From Devosia sp. (GTDB lineage: Bacteria > Pseudomonadota > Alphaproteobacteria > Rhizobiales > Devosiaceae), in the NCBI GenBank assembly GCA_017794705.1, contig CP051235.1, positions 62,001 to 126,000 of the forward strand: a stretch of 64,000 bases of DNA, in the 5' to 3' direction. Shown here one piece after another: positions 37,110 to 45,910 of the stretch. A program made the translations under genes and the position numbers. How positions within the stretch are numbered: the stretch's first letter is position 1; every line of letters begins with the position of its first letter. Below the pieces are notes generated by a model, which did not search any database, was not told the DNA's origin, and worked only from the letters and a program-made list of their open reading frames with translations.

Positions 37110-38351
37110 ATGACCATTGAAAACCCGCTGCCTTTGCCGTCGAGCAAGGCGTTCAGCTATCCCGGCTACAGGCTGTTCTGGTTCACCATCATGGCGAACA
37201 CGTTCGCCTCCCAGATTCTGAGCGTGGCTGTGGCCTGGCAGGTCTATGACCAGACGCGCAATCCGCTTTATCTCGGCCTGATCGGGCTGGTGCAGTTTCT
37301 GCCCGCGCTGATGCTGGTGCTGGTGACTGGCCTGGCGGCGGACAGGTTCAGCCGTCGCATCATCATGTCCGTTTGCCTTGCGGTGCAGATCGCATGCGTC
37401 AGCACCATTCTCTGGCTGACGGTTTCCGGCAACACCAATGTCTGGCTGGTGCTGGGGGTGCTGGCCATCATGGGGGTTTCGCGGGCGTTTCTGGGGCCGG
37501 CCGAGAACTCACTGGCGCCCAATCTCGTGCCGCCAGTGGCCTTGCCCAATGCGGTCGCCACGACCGCTTCGGCCTGGCAATTGTCGAACATCGTCGGGCC
37601 GATGGTGGGCGGGCTGCTCTACGGTCTCGGTGCGGCAGTAGCGTTTGGCACGGCAGCGGGCATGGTCGTCGTCGGCTTTTTCCTCGTTCTCTTCATCCCG
37701 CGGCCAGCGCAAAGCCGGGAGCCTCAGGCAAAGGCGCTGAAGCAGATACTCGCCGGTTTTCATTATGTGTGGCACCAGAAGGTGGTGCTGGGCGCCATCT
37801 CGCTGGACCTGTTTGCGGTCTTGATGGGCGGCGCGGTGGCGCTGCTGCCGGTCTATGCGCGTGACATTCTGGAAACGGGACCCTGGGGGCTGGGCCTGCT
37901 ACGCGCTGCGCCAGGTGTGGGTGCGATCCTGATGGCGCTTGCCCTGCACCGCTTCCCGGTGCGCGATCACGCGGGCAAGGTGCTGTTGATCTGCGTGTCG
38001 CTATTCGGGGCCTCGACCATCTTGTTCGGTTTCTCGACCAGCGTGTGGATTGCGGTGCCGGCGCTGTTTCTTGTCGGGGCGACCGACATGATCAGCGTGG
38101 TGATCCGCGAGACGTTGATGCAGCTCTGGACGCCCGACGAACTGCGCGGCCGGGTCAATGCGGTCAACATGGTGTTCATCGGCGCGTCGAACGAGCTGGG
38201 CGAATTCCGTGCCGGTGTGATGGCCTTCTGGGTGGGTGCGGTGGCTGCCGTCACGATTGGCGGCGCGGCGACGATCGGGGTGGCGGCGACGTGGTCGGTG
38301 CTTTTCCCGCAACTGCGTGAAGCCCGGAAGTTGGACAAGGTCGCCGTTTGA
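37110..38351 (+). CDS. MFS exporter, EntS-like
   Basis: A 413-residue major facilitator with 12 predicted membrane segments. The loop between helices 2 and 3 reads GLAADRFSRRIIM, the MFS signature. The overall pattern (ALPNAVATTASAWQLSNIVGP and TPDELRGRVNAVNMVFIG) is that of the EntS/MFS_3 group, whose characterised members export siderophores or drugs. No siderophore genes are nearby, so the substrate is open. It stands 64 bases after the TrmJ-like gene. Confidence 0.85.
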   Translation: MTIENPLPLPSSKAFSYPGYRLFWFTIMANTFASQILSVAVAWQVYDQTRNPLYLGLIGLVQFLPALMLVLVTGLAADRFSRRIIMSVCLAVQIACVSTILWLTVSGNTNVWLVLGVLAIMGVSRAFLGPAENSLAPNLVPPVALPNAVATTASAWQLSNIVGPMVGGLLYGLGAAVAFGTAAGMVVVGFFLVLFIPRPAQSREPQAKALKQILAGFHYVWHQKVVLGAISLDLFAVLMGGAVALLPVYARDILETGPWGLGLLRAAPGVGAILMALALHRFPVRDHAGKVLLICVSLFGASTILFGFSTSVWIAVPALFLVGATDMISVVIRETLMQLWTPDELRGRVNAVNMVFIGASNELGEFRAGVMAFWVGAVAAVTIGGAATIGVAATWSVLFPQLREARKLDKVAV

Positions 38352-38388
38352 CTGCTAGGGGCGGGGGTGCCCGGAGGAGGGGCATCCG

Positions 38389-39315
38389 ATGAGTGTCTCC
38401 GTCCCCGGGACAAAGTCCGAACCGAGCGTGCAGAGCGGCATGATCATCATGGTCATCGCCCTCTTGCTTGTGCCGGTTGGCGACACGCTTTCCAAATTGC
38501 TGACGGGAACCCTGCACCCATTTGAGATCGCCTTCTGGCGCTATGCGCTGCAGTCGGTCGTTCTGGTTGGCGCCGTGGTTCTGTTTCGCCCGAAACTTCT
38601 GGGCGGTCCCTGGGGCTGGCTGGTGCTTGGGGGCATCAGTTCGGCTGGTACATTGGCCGCACTCATCGGTGCATTTGTCACCATGCCGATTGCCACTGCG
38701 ATTGCCATTTTCTTCGTGGAACCGCTGATTTTGACGGTCCTGTCGGCGCTGATCCTGGGCGAGAAGACCGGATGGCGGCGGTATGTCGCCGTGTTGGTAG
38801 GGCTGGTCGGCGCGGTGATCGTCATCAGGCCGGGCTGGGACCTGTTCGGCTGGCGGGCGTTGCTGCCGCTGGCCGCGGCGCTGTCTTTCGCCGTCAACGC
38901 AATCTGCATGCGCAAGGCGTCGCGAAATCTCTCGTCACTTGCCGTGCAGTTCTGGTTCACCACCATCGCAGCGGTGCTGCTGGGGGTCGTGCTGGCCACG
39001 ATGGGCGGCTTTTCTCTGTTCAGCCTCAAGTCCGGTTTCGCGGCGGACGGTCCGTGGCTGATGCTGTCGATCATGGGGGCGCTTTCGGCGCTGACGTTCT
39101 TTTTGTTTTCTGAAGCGTTCCGGCGCACGCCGGCAGGGACGCTTGCGCCTTTCCAGTATCTGGAGATCGTCGGGGCGACGGCGCTGGGCTATTTTGTCTT
39201 CGGCGATTTTCCGGATGTGTGGACCTGGGTCGGCACCGCCGTCATTCTGGCGTCGGGGCTATATGTCTTTCACCGGGAACGACGCACTCAAAAGCTGGAG
39301 CCGCCGCGGGCCTGA
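38389..39315 (+). CDS. DMT-family transporter (EamA)
   Basis: A 308-residue membrane protein with ten predicted helices in two EamA repeats (about residues 18-150 and 165-300), for example AIAIFFVEPLILTVLSALIL with the LGEK motif and GTLAPFQYLEIVGATALGY. Such carriers export amino acids, metabolites or drugs. Nothing identifies the substrate. It starts 37 bases after the MFS gene with GGAGG upstream and may be cotranscribed with it. It differs from RibN and has no riboswitch. Confidence 0.87.
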   Translation: MSVSVPGTKSEPSVQSGMIIMVIALLLVPVGDTLSKLLTGTLHPFEIAFWRYALQSVVLVGAVVLFRPKLLGGPWGWLVLGGISSAGTLAALIGAFVTMPIATAIAIFFVEPLILTVLSALILGEKTGWRRYVAVLVGLVGAVIVIRPGWDLFGWRALLPLAAALSFAVNAICMRKASRNLSSLAVQFWFTTIAAVLLGVVLATMGGFSLFSLKSGFAADGPWLMLSIMGALSALTFFLFSEAFRRTPAGTLAPFQYLEIVGATALGYFVFGDFPDVWTWVGTAVILASGLYVFHRERRTQKLEPPRA

Positions 39316-39320
39316 GCGGC

Positions 39321-39349
39321 TTGACTTTGCGGTATCATGCCCCTAGAAC
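39321..39349 (+). promoter_or_regulatory. Predicted rpsD promoter
   Basis: TTGACT, a 17-base spacer and TAGAAC (4 of 6 matches to TATAAT) lie 139 bases before rpsD. A leader of about 130 bases would result. Confidence 0.45.
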
Positions 39350-39487
39350 CCGCGCATCCTGATGGCCTTTGGGCCGTTGGGCGCACCCGGGATCCCCAAA
39401 TTGTTGGAGATCTGTCGGCTTTCTCCCTCAGCGGGAGCGGGCAGAGGAGGGCGCGGTTTTCTTTCATGCTTCACGAAAGGACACGCG

Positions 39488-40105
39488 ATGTCGAAGCGCC
39501 AGTCACAGAAACACAAAATCGATCGCCGTCTTGGCGAAAATATCTGGGGTCGTCCGAAGAGCCCGGTCAACGTACGTTCGTATGGACCCGGCCAGCACGG
39601 CCAACGCCGCAAGCAGAAGCTTTCCGATTACGGACTGCAGCTGCGCGCCAAACAGAAGCTGAAGGGCTATTACGGCAATATCACCGAGAAGTCCTTCCGC
39701 CGCGTTTACAATGAAGCCACCCGCATGAAGGGCGATACGGGCGAGAACCTGATCGGCCTGCTGGAACAGCGGCTCGACGCGGTCATCTACCGCTCCAAGT
39801 TCGTCGCTACGGTGTTTGCTGCCCGCCAGTTCGTGAACCACGGCCATGTGCTGGTGAACGGCAAGCGCGTCACCATTCCGTCCTATCAGGTCAAGGTGGG
39901 TGATGTGATCGAGGTTCGCGAACGCTCCAAGCAGTTGGCGATCGTTCTGGAAGCCATCGACCTGCCGGAACGCGACGTGCCGGATTATGTCAGCGCTGAT
40001 CATTCCAAGATGACTACGCAGCTGGCCCGCATTCCGCTTCTTTCGGATGTGCCTTATCCGGTGCAGATGGAGCCCAATCTGGTTGTGGAATTCTATTCGC
40101 GCTGA
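39488..40105 (+). CDS. rpsD: 30S ribosomal protein S4
   Basis: A primary 16S rRNA-binding protein of 205 residues. Conserved parts include [33 protein letters not shown], the S4 RNA-binding domain with [15 protein letters not shown] and [17 protein letters not shown], and the end VVEFYSR. The ATG at 39488 gives the standard N terminus [10 protein letters not shown]. In-frame codons upstream belong to the leader. It is a single gene with its own promoter and terminator. Confidence 0.99.
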   Translation: MSKRQSQKHKIDRRLGENIWGRPKSPVNVRSYGPGQHGQRRKQKLSDYGLQLRAKQKLKGYYGNITEKSFRRVYNEATRMKGDTGENLIGLLEQRLDAVIYRSKFVATVFAARQFVNHGHVLVNGKRVTIPSYQVKVGDVIEVRERSKQLAIVLEAIDLPERDVPDYVSADHSKMTTQLARIPLLSDVPYPVQMEPNLVVEFYSR

Positions 40106-40130
40106 TTGAGCAGCGATATTCAAAAAGAAA

Positions 40131-40158
40131 GGCCGCCCCTTGGGGCGGCCTTTTTGTT
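40131..40158. terminator. Bidirectional terminator between rpsD and sbmA
   Basis: A perfect GGCCGCCCC/GGGGCGGCC stem with a two-base loop is followed by TTTTTGTTT on the plus strand. On the minus strand it is followed by TTTCTTTTTG. It serves both convergent genes. Confidence 0.93.
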
Positions 40159-40173
40159 TGCCAAAATACGTGG

Positions 40174-41442
40174 TCAGGCGGTGGCGCCGGCCATGCCCGA
40201 ATTCAGATAGACCTCATCATTGAAGTCATAGGCCGCTGCGGCATCGCGCGGGACGTTGGATTCAAACCAGCGCAGGCGCTTGTAGACCGAGATCAGGTCG
40301 ATGATCGTGGTCCATGAGGAGGCGAGGAACTTGAACGAGTCCTCCACCTGCCCAAAGGCATTCGAGATCTGCTGGAAAAGGCCCAGAGTGAGGGCGCCTG
40401 TCAGGATCGATGGGCCCATGGCGATCAGCGGGATGAAGTTGGCACCCTGCAGATAGGCATAGCGGGCTATGTTGAAATAGAGGTAGTGCCGGTACAGACG
40501 GAAGTAGTTGGCCTGCATGTTGAACCAGAGTTCACGCAAGGTCAGCGGTTGTGATCTTTCAATATGGTCCTCGCCGTACACCAGTTCCTTGCGGTAGGCG
40601 GCCTCCACCTTCTGGTTCTCGAACTCGAGGCCCGGCAGCTTGATGCCGACCAATGCCAAAAGCACCGTGCCGAACGCGGCGGAAATCAGCGCCACCCAGA
40701 CAAGCGATCCCTCGACGGGCCCGAAAATGGGCAGTTCGGTGATATTCTGGGACAGGTCGAACAGCAGCGGAAGGAAGACGATCAGCGTCATGATCGAGCC
40801 AACGAAGGTGATCGCGAGCCCCTCGACGATTCGGGCGAAGCGCTGCGTGTCCTCCTGGATACGCTGTGATGCACCTTCGACTTCGCGCAGCACCGGCCAG
40901 TGGGCGAGATAATAGGCGTTCATGGCGCGCCGCCAGCGGAACAGATAGTGGGCGGTGAAAAAGGCATTGAGCACCAGCACCGTGATGTTGGGCACCAACA
41001 CGTAGGCCACGGTCCAGATCTGCCCGAAGAAGTCTTCACCGGAAACCGAGTTAGGCTCGGTCAGGGCCTGCTGGATCATGTTATAGAAGCCGCCGTACCA
41101 GTCGTTCAGCCAGGCGCCGATCTGTACGTTGAAGTAGACAACCTCGATGATCGTTACCGAGCCGACTACCGACCACCAGAACCATTGCGTGCGCTTGTAG
41201 AAATACCAGGGCACGCAGAAAAGGTAGCCTGCCATAATGATGTATTGGTAGAGCCAGACCTTTTCCTCGGAGAAGAAGGGCTCGGGGTCGAGCTCGGTTG
41301 GCTGGATCGCGATGGCAGGGCCGAGTGACAGCACCTGGGCGAGTTGCTCGCCGGCGACCGACCACAGCACCATGGCGAAGACGGTCCACAAAAGCGCTGA
41401 GGGGAAGAAAATCCTTGGTTCAGGAAAGAAGGAACGAAACAC
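40174..41442 (-). CDS. sbmA: SbmA/BacA-type peptide transporter
   Basis: A 422-residue inner membrane protein of the SbmA/BacA family, a proton-driven importer of antimicrobial and nodule-type peptides, needed for intracellular life in several rhizobia and Brucella. Family motifs: FFPEPRIFFPSALLWT at the N terminus, WLNDWYGGFYNMIQQAL, AHYLFRWRRAMNAYYLAHW, EGASQRIQEDTQRFARI and FLASSWTTIIDLISVYKRLR near the C terminus. There is no ATPase domain, as in true SbmA. The start is a GTG with AAGGAG 8 bases upstream. It is convergent with rpsD. Confidence 0.93.
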   Translation of the reverse strand: MFRSFFPEPRIFFPSALLWTVFAMVLWSVAGEQLAQVLSLGPAIAIQPTELDPEPFFSEEKVWLYQYIIMAGYLFCVPWYFYKRTQWFWWSVVGSVTIIEVVYFNVQIGAWLNDWYGGFYNMIQQALTEPNSVSGEDFFGQIWTVAYVLVPNITVLVLNAFFTAHYLFRWRRAMNAYYLAHWPVLREVEGASQRIQEDTQRFARIVEGLAITFVGSIMTLIVFLPLLFDLSQNITELPIFGPVEGSLVWVALISAAFGTVLLALVGIKLPGLEFENQKVEAAYRKELVYGEDHIERSQPLTLRELWFNMQANYFRLYRHYLYFNIARYAYLQGANFIPLIAMGPSILTGALTLGLFQQISNAFGQVEDSFKFLASSWTTIIDLISVYKRLRWFESNVPRDAAAAYDFNDEVYLNSGMAGATA

Positions 41443-41627
41443 GAGGGAATCTCCTTGTTGTTTGCGTCATCTAACTGTCGCACGGGACGTAAAGCAACAA
41501 GCCATTCCAGCGCGCCGGCCCGGTGGCGGGCAAATAAAGCTACGCCAGGAAAGGTGTCGAAAGTTTCGCAAGCAAGGTGAAATCACGCACAGTTGTGCGG
41601 GTCAGCGGGGAAACCATGCGCCGCCCA

Positions 41628-42863
41628 TCACGCGTTGGCGTATTCTTCACTGACACCGAACAGTTTGCCCTTCTCTGCAATCAGCACCATGCCGAGAGCC
41701 AGCAAGCCGAGCACAACAAATCCTGCAGCAATGGGCGTGGTGGTGCCGTTGTAAAGCTGGCCTATGCCGGCCCCCATGAAAGCGCCGAGCACGGTCTGCA
41801 GGAAACCAAAGACGGATGAGGCGGTCCCGGCGACCTGGCCCAGCGGTTCCATCGCAAGCGAATTGAAGTTGTTGGCGATCATGCCGAACATGAACATGAC
41901 CGAGGACACCAGCAGGATGAAGGGGATCAGCGGAATGGTGCCGGTGAGGCTCCAAAGGCCCCAAAAGGCACTGATCAGGATGAAGCCGAAAAGGGCTGAG
42001 TGGGAGAGCCGGCGGATGCCGAATATGCGCACGATACGAGCGTTGAGCAGCGAGGAAACCGCCATGAATCCTGCCGCGGCGGCGAAGGCCAGGGGGAAAA
42101 GCAGGCCGAGATCGTATATCTCGGTGTAAATCGGCTGCACGACGCCGATGAAGGCAAACATGGCGCCGAACATGACGCCGGGAGCCAGCCCGTACATCAT
42201 GGCGGTGCGGTTGGACAGAACGATGCCGAAGCCCTCGACGATGACCGAGAAGCGCAACTGACGCCTTGCCTCTATCGCCAGGGTTTCGGGCAGCTTGAAA
42301 TGTGCCCAAAGCCCGACACAGAAGCCGAGCACCGCCATGACAATAAAGATCAGCGGCCATGGGCCAAGCAGGACCAGGCCCTGGCCGATTGCGGGCGCAA
42401 TGATGGGCACGATCATGAACACCATGAAGACCAGTGACATGACCTCGGCCATGGCGCGGCCGGAATGCGTGTCGCGCACGATGGCCATGGCGACGATGCG
42501 GGTTGAAGCCGCGCCGAAGCCCTGCAGGACGCGCAGTACAAGCAGAACCGTGAAATCGGGTGAGAGCGGTGCGAGGAAGGCACAGATCACGTATAAGCCA
42601 AGGCCCCAGAACAGGGGCGCACGCCGGCCGAACCGGTCCGAAATCGGTCCGAACAGCAGTTGGCCGATGCCGAAACCGGCGAAATAGGTCGTCAGCACAA
42701 ACTGGGTGTGATTGGGATCATCGATACCCAACGAGTCGCGGATTTGCGGGAAGGCCGGCAGCATGATGTCGATGGCCAGGGCGTTCAGAGCCATGATGGC
42801 GGCGATCAGCGCGATGAAGCCAACGCGCGACGTGCCTTGCGGCAAGTGAGACTGACCAGACAT
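41628..42863 (-). CDS. Bcr/CflA-family multidrug efflux MFS transporter
   Basis: A 411-residue protein with 12 predicted membrane segments. It contains the Bcr/CflA hallmarks ALAIDIMLPAFPQI in helix 1, FGPISDRFGRRAPL as the MFS loop motif and RVLQGFGAASTRIVAMAIVRD. Relatives export drugs such as bicyclomycin or chloramphenicol, and the substrate here is unknown. It is monocistronic on the minus strand, 185 bases before sbmA. Confidence 0.88.
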   Translation of the reverse strand: MSGQSHLPQGTSRVGFIALIAAIMALNALAIDIMLPAFPQIRDSLGIDDPNHTQFVLTTYFAGFGIGQLLFGPISDRFGRRAPLFWGLGLYVICAFLAPLSPDFTVLLVLRVLQGFGAASTRIVAMAIVRDTHSGRAMAEVMSLVFMVFMIVPIIAPAIGQGLVLLGPWPLIFIVMAVLGFCVGLWAHFKLPETLAIEARRQLRFSVIVEGFGIVLSNRTAMMYGLAPGVMFGAMFAFIGVVQPIYTEIYDLGLLFPLAFAAAAGFMAVSSLLNARIVRIFGIRRLSHSALFGFILISAFWGLWSLTGTIPLIPFILLVSSVMFMFGMIANNFNSLAMEPLGQVAGTASSVFGFLQTVLGAFMGAGIGQLYNGTTTPIAAGFVVLGLLALGMVLIAEKGKLFGVSEEYANA

Positions 42864-42992
42864 TTGAACCTGCGGTGTTTGTGAACCGATGACAGAAGCG
42901 ACGGGAGGTCCCTATCACGGCATGAATTTGCGCCCGCGGCGCGGGGAGATGTCTAACCGTTAATCCCGTTTGGCCTTCAGGTCCAGCCCCGA

Positions 42993-44219
42993 TCAGGCCG
43001 GAACGGTGCGGAAGCTGTCGACCGACTTTTCCTTGATCGGCAGGTGGATGGCAGCGGACATCAGACCCAGCAGAATGCCCAGGTACCAGACCAGATCATA
43101 AGAGCCTGTCGCATCGAACACATAGCCGCCCAGCCAGACGCCGACGAAAGAGCCGACCTGGTGCGAGAGAAAGGCCACACCGTAAAGCATGCCCATGTAG
43201 CGGGGCCCGAAGAACAGGGTGACCAGCCCCGCGGTCAGCGGCACGGTGGCCAGCCAGACGAGTCCCAGAACGGCGCCGTAGATGATGGCGGTGGCCGGAC
43301 TGATGGGGATCAGCAGGAAAGCGGCTGTGGCGATGGCGCGGGTGAAATAGATGGAGGCGAGCAGAATCTGCTTCGGCAATTTGCCACCAAGATACCCCGC
43401 AAGCAGGGAACCGACGACGTTGAAAAGGCCGATCAGAGCCAGCGTCCAACTGCCGACTTCGGGACTGAGTCCGCACAGTACGAGATAGGCAGGCATGTGG
43501 ACGGTGACAAAGGCGAGGTGGAAACCGCAGACGAAAAAGCCGATGACAAGCAGCTTGTAGGAGCCGTGTCCCCAGGCGCGGGCGAGCGCCTGCATGAACT
43601 TCAGATCGGCTTCACCCTCCGACACACCTTCGGACTTGCCGCGCAGGGCCAGTGCCAATGGAACTATGAGCAGAACAAGGCCGGCCATATAAATAAGCGC
43701 CATCTGCCAACCGAAAGAATTGATGAAGGCCTGCCCGAGGGGAGCAAAGACGAACTGGCCCATCGAGGATGCAGCGGTCGCCAGCCCGTAAATGAAACTG
43801 CGGCGCTCGGGCGGAACTGCGCGGCCGAAAGCGGCCATGATGATGCCGAACGATGCGGTGGCGATGCCAATGCCCACAAGGACGCCGGCGGTCAGGTAGA
43901 ACAGGCCGGAGTCGGCCGCGAAAGTCATGCCGATCATGCCTGCGGCATAAACAATGGCACCACCGGCGAGAACGCGACCGGTGCCGTAGCGATCGGCCAG
44001 GCCGCCGGCGAACGGTTGCGCAAGGCCCCAGACGAGGTTCTGGATGGCCATGGCGAGGCCGTAGGTTTCACGCGAAAAGCCAAAATCATCGCTGATCGGG
44101 AGAGTGAACAGGCCGAAGGTCGAACGGCCGCCGAATGAGATGAGCGCAGCGATGCAGCCGCAAACCACGATGATCGCCAGCGGGGTGGCGATGGGACGAG
44201 TGGGCGCAGCAACAGCCAT
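42993..44219 (-). CDS. MFS transporter, monocarboxylate/oxalate-formate-like
   Basis: A 408-residue 12-helix MFS carrier with the loop motif GGLADRYGTGRVLAGG and a C-terminal GMLYGVAFLSHQVGSFVGVWLGG segment seen in the MCT/OFA-like group. The ATG at 44219 is preferred because GGAGG lies 7 bases upstream. An ATG two codons earlier would sit directly against that site. The substrate is unknown. It stands alone between an ytoQ-ending operon and the Bcr-like gene. Confidence 0.82.
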   Translation of the reverse strand: MAVAAPTRPIATPLAIIVVCGCIAALISFGGRSTFGLFTLPISDDFGFSRETYGLAMAIQNLVWGLAQPFAGGLADRYGTGRVLAGGAIVYAAGMIGMTFAADSGLFYLTAGVLVGIGIATASFGIIMAAFGRAVPPERRSFIYGLATAASSMGQFVFAPLGQAFINSFGWQMALIYMAGLVLLIVPLALALRGKSEGVSEGEADLKFMQALARAWGHGSYKLLVIGFFVCGFHLAFVTVHMPAYLVLCGLSPEVGSWTLALIGLFNVVGSLLAGYLGGKLPKQILLASIYFTRAIATAAFLLIPISPATAIIYGAVLGLVWLATVPLTAGLVTLFFGPRYMGMLYGVAFLSHQVGSFVGVWLGGYVFDATGSYDLVWYLGILLGLMSAAIHLPIKEKSVDSFRTVPA

Positions 44220-44317
44220 GTTCATTCCTCCGGAGTAAGCCGGAAGGTTATGCCCGCAAGGACGGGATGATCAATTCAATAGTGCTGATGGTTTGCATCA
44301 GGAAATGCGATGCAGGA

Positions 44318-44791
44318 TCAGTCGCTGTAGCCCTTCAGCTTTGAATTGATCACGTAGTCAAGCATGTCGACGACCTGATGGGGGTGTTCAGCGACGGCCA
44401 GGGCCGCGGCATCGACCTCTTTGAGGGCATGCTGGTGATCGGGGCCGTGCAGCACGATCATGGGCTTGCCGAGTGCCGCGGCAAAACCGGCATCGAAGGC
44501 GGCGTTCCACTGCTTGTACTTGTCGCCGAAACGTACAACGACGATGTCGGCATCGCCGATCAGGGTACGGGTGCGGATGGCGTTGAGTTTGGCGCCCTTA
44601 TGGTCGTGCCAGAACTTGTCGGCTTCAGCACCGAGAATCTCGGCGCCGGCGTCATCTGATGCCTCGTGGTGGGTGACCGGCGCTGTGAAGGTGACGGGCA
44701 GGGCCCTTTCGGCCGCACCCGATTCTATCTGCTCGCGCCAGTCGGAGTGGATCTCACCCGAGAGGTAGACCTGCCAGTTGCTGGAGGTCAT
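44318..44791 (-). CDS. YtoQ-family protein
   Basis: A 157-residue soluble protein of the YtoQ family: WQVYLSGEIHSDWREQIE at the start, THHEASDDAGAEILG, and DIVVVRFGDKYKQWNAAFDAGFAAALGKP. The fold is probably nucleoside 2-deoxyribosyltransferase-like, but no reaction is established. Its ATG overlaps the grxD stop by four bases, so it is translationally coupled to grxD as the last gene of the bolA operon. Confidence 0.82.
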   Translation of the reverse strand: MTSSNWQVYLSGEIHSDWREQIESGAAERALPVTFTAPVTHHEASDDAGAEILGAEADKFWHDHKGAKLNAIRTRTLIGDADIVVVRFGDKYKQWNAAFDAGFAAALGKPMIVLHGPDHQHALKEVDAAALAVAEHPHQVVDMLDYVINSKLKGYSD

Positions 44792-45126
44792 GCGGCCGGG
44801 GTTTTGACGGCTACGCCCGCGGTGGCAAGGGCGTCCTGAAGCTCACCGGCCTGAAACATTTCGCGCACGATGTCGGCGCCGCCCACGAATTCCCCCTTCA
44901 CGTAGAGCTGGGGGATCGTCGGCCAGTTGGAATAGACCTTGATGCCTTCGCGCAAATCCTGGTTTTCCAGCACATTGGCGCTGTCATACTCGACACCAAG
45001 GTAGTCGAGAATCTGCACCACCTGGCCGGAGAAACCGCACTGCGGGAAATCCGGCGTGCCTTTCATGAACAGGAAAACGTCGTTGTTCTTGACCTTCTCG
45101 TCGATGAAGCTGTCGATCTCGGACAT
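44788..45126 (-). CDS. grxD: Monothiol glutaredoxin GrxD
   Basis: A CGFS-type glutaredoxin (112 residues) that carries [2Fe-2S] clusters together with BolA proteins. The active-site motif CGFS is at residues 30-33, followed by WPTIPQLYVKGEFVGGADIV. The ATG at 45126 gives the usual start, and the frame upstream adds no domain. It lies in the order bolA - small protein - grxD - ytoQ on the minus strand. Confidence 0.96.
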   Translation of the reverse strand: MSEIDSFIDEKVKNNDVFLFMKGTPDFPQCGFSGQVVQILDYLGVEYDSANVLENQDLREGIKVYSNWPTIPQLYVKGEFVGGADIVREMFQAGELQDALATAGVAVKTPAA

Positions 45127-45218
45127 GGAGAAATTCCTTTCAATCCGGGGGCAAAGGGCCCGGTGCCAATTGCCGCATAGATAGGTGATGGGCGGCGCCT
45201 TGTCGAGGGCGCCGGGGA

Positions 45219-45554
45219 TCACGCTTCCTCGCCAGACCTTGCCGGCTTTGCGCCAAGCCCGTTCAGCACGTCTCGTGTGATCCCGAGGTCGCGAATGACT
45301 TCGTGATGCTTGCGGAAGCCATTGAGTTCGCGTTGCACGAAATAGGACCAGACCGCCTCGCGTGCCTCTGCAAGGTGCTCGTCTGTGGCGTTCTGCGCGT
45401 TCGACAGCGAAGTCATGGCCCTGCGCACGCGTTTCTCGGCCAACCCCAGTGAGTTGGCCTTTTCCGCCATGATCTCACCCTCAAGCGCCGATTGGCCCGC
45501 TTCCGGCCGGACCATGCGGATCAGTTCGAGGGAGTCGCGCAGGGGGTGGGACAT
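45219..45554 (-). CDS. Small conserved protein between bolA and grxD (DUF6665-like)
   Basis: A 111-residue, mainly helical soluble protein with ALEGEIMAEKANSLGLAEKRVR, EAREAVWSYFVQRELNGFRKH and DLGITRDVLNGLG. It resembles the DUF6665 proteins of Rhizobiales as far as I can judge. Its function is unknown. It sits 7 bases downstream of bolA and 92 bases upstream of grxD, so an Fe-S or redox context is possible but unproven. The ATG at 45554 was chosen because the frame upstream overlaps bolA. Confidence 0.7.
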   Translation of the reverse strand: MSHPLRDSLELIRMVRPEAGQSALEGEIMAEKANSLGLAEKRVRRAMTSLSNAQNATDEHLAEAREAVWSYFVQRELNGFRKHHEVIRDLGITRDVLNGLGAKPARSGEEA

Positions 45555-45561
45555 TGGAATG

Positions 45562-45795
45562 CTAGTCGGGCGCGCTGGTCTGCAGGGCCAGCGCGTGCAG
45601 TTCTCCGCCCATTTTGCCCTTGAGTGCCGCATAGACCAGTTGGTGTTGCTGGACGCGCGACTTGCCGCGGAATTCCTCAGCCACGATCTCGGCGGCATAG
45701 TGGTCGCCATCGCCGGCGAGATCGCGAATCCGGACAGTGGCGCCGGGCAGGGCAGACTTGATCATGTCTTCAATTTCGCCTGCATCCATCGCCAT
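45562..45795 (-). CDS. bolA: BolA-family protein
   Basis: A 77-residue BolA/IbaG-type protein with the class II KH-like fold: IEDMIKSALPGATVRIRDLAGDGDHYAAEIVA and RVQQHQLVYAALKGKMGGELHALAL in pieces, including the conserved histidine in the C-terminal LHAL motif. BolA proteins bind CGFS glutaredoxins through a shared Fe-S cluster, and the partner grxD is two genes downstream. GGAG precedes the ATG at 45795. Confidence 0.92.
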   Translation of the reverse strand: MAMDAGEIEDMIKSALPGATVRIRDLAGDGDHYAAEIVAEEFRGKSRVQQHQLVYAALKGKMGGELHALALQTSAPD

Positions 45796-45910
45796 CTGGT
45801 TTGCTCCGTCGCTTGATCTTCACAGGAACACATGTGCCAAATCCAATGTCAATGTGCTCGACGGCGGATCGGGGCTCGCATGTTTCAACGCGTTCATTTA
45901 ATAGCACTTT

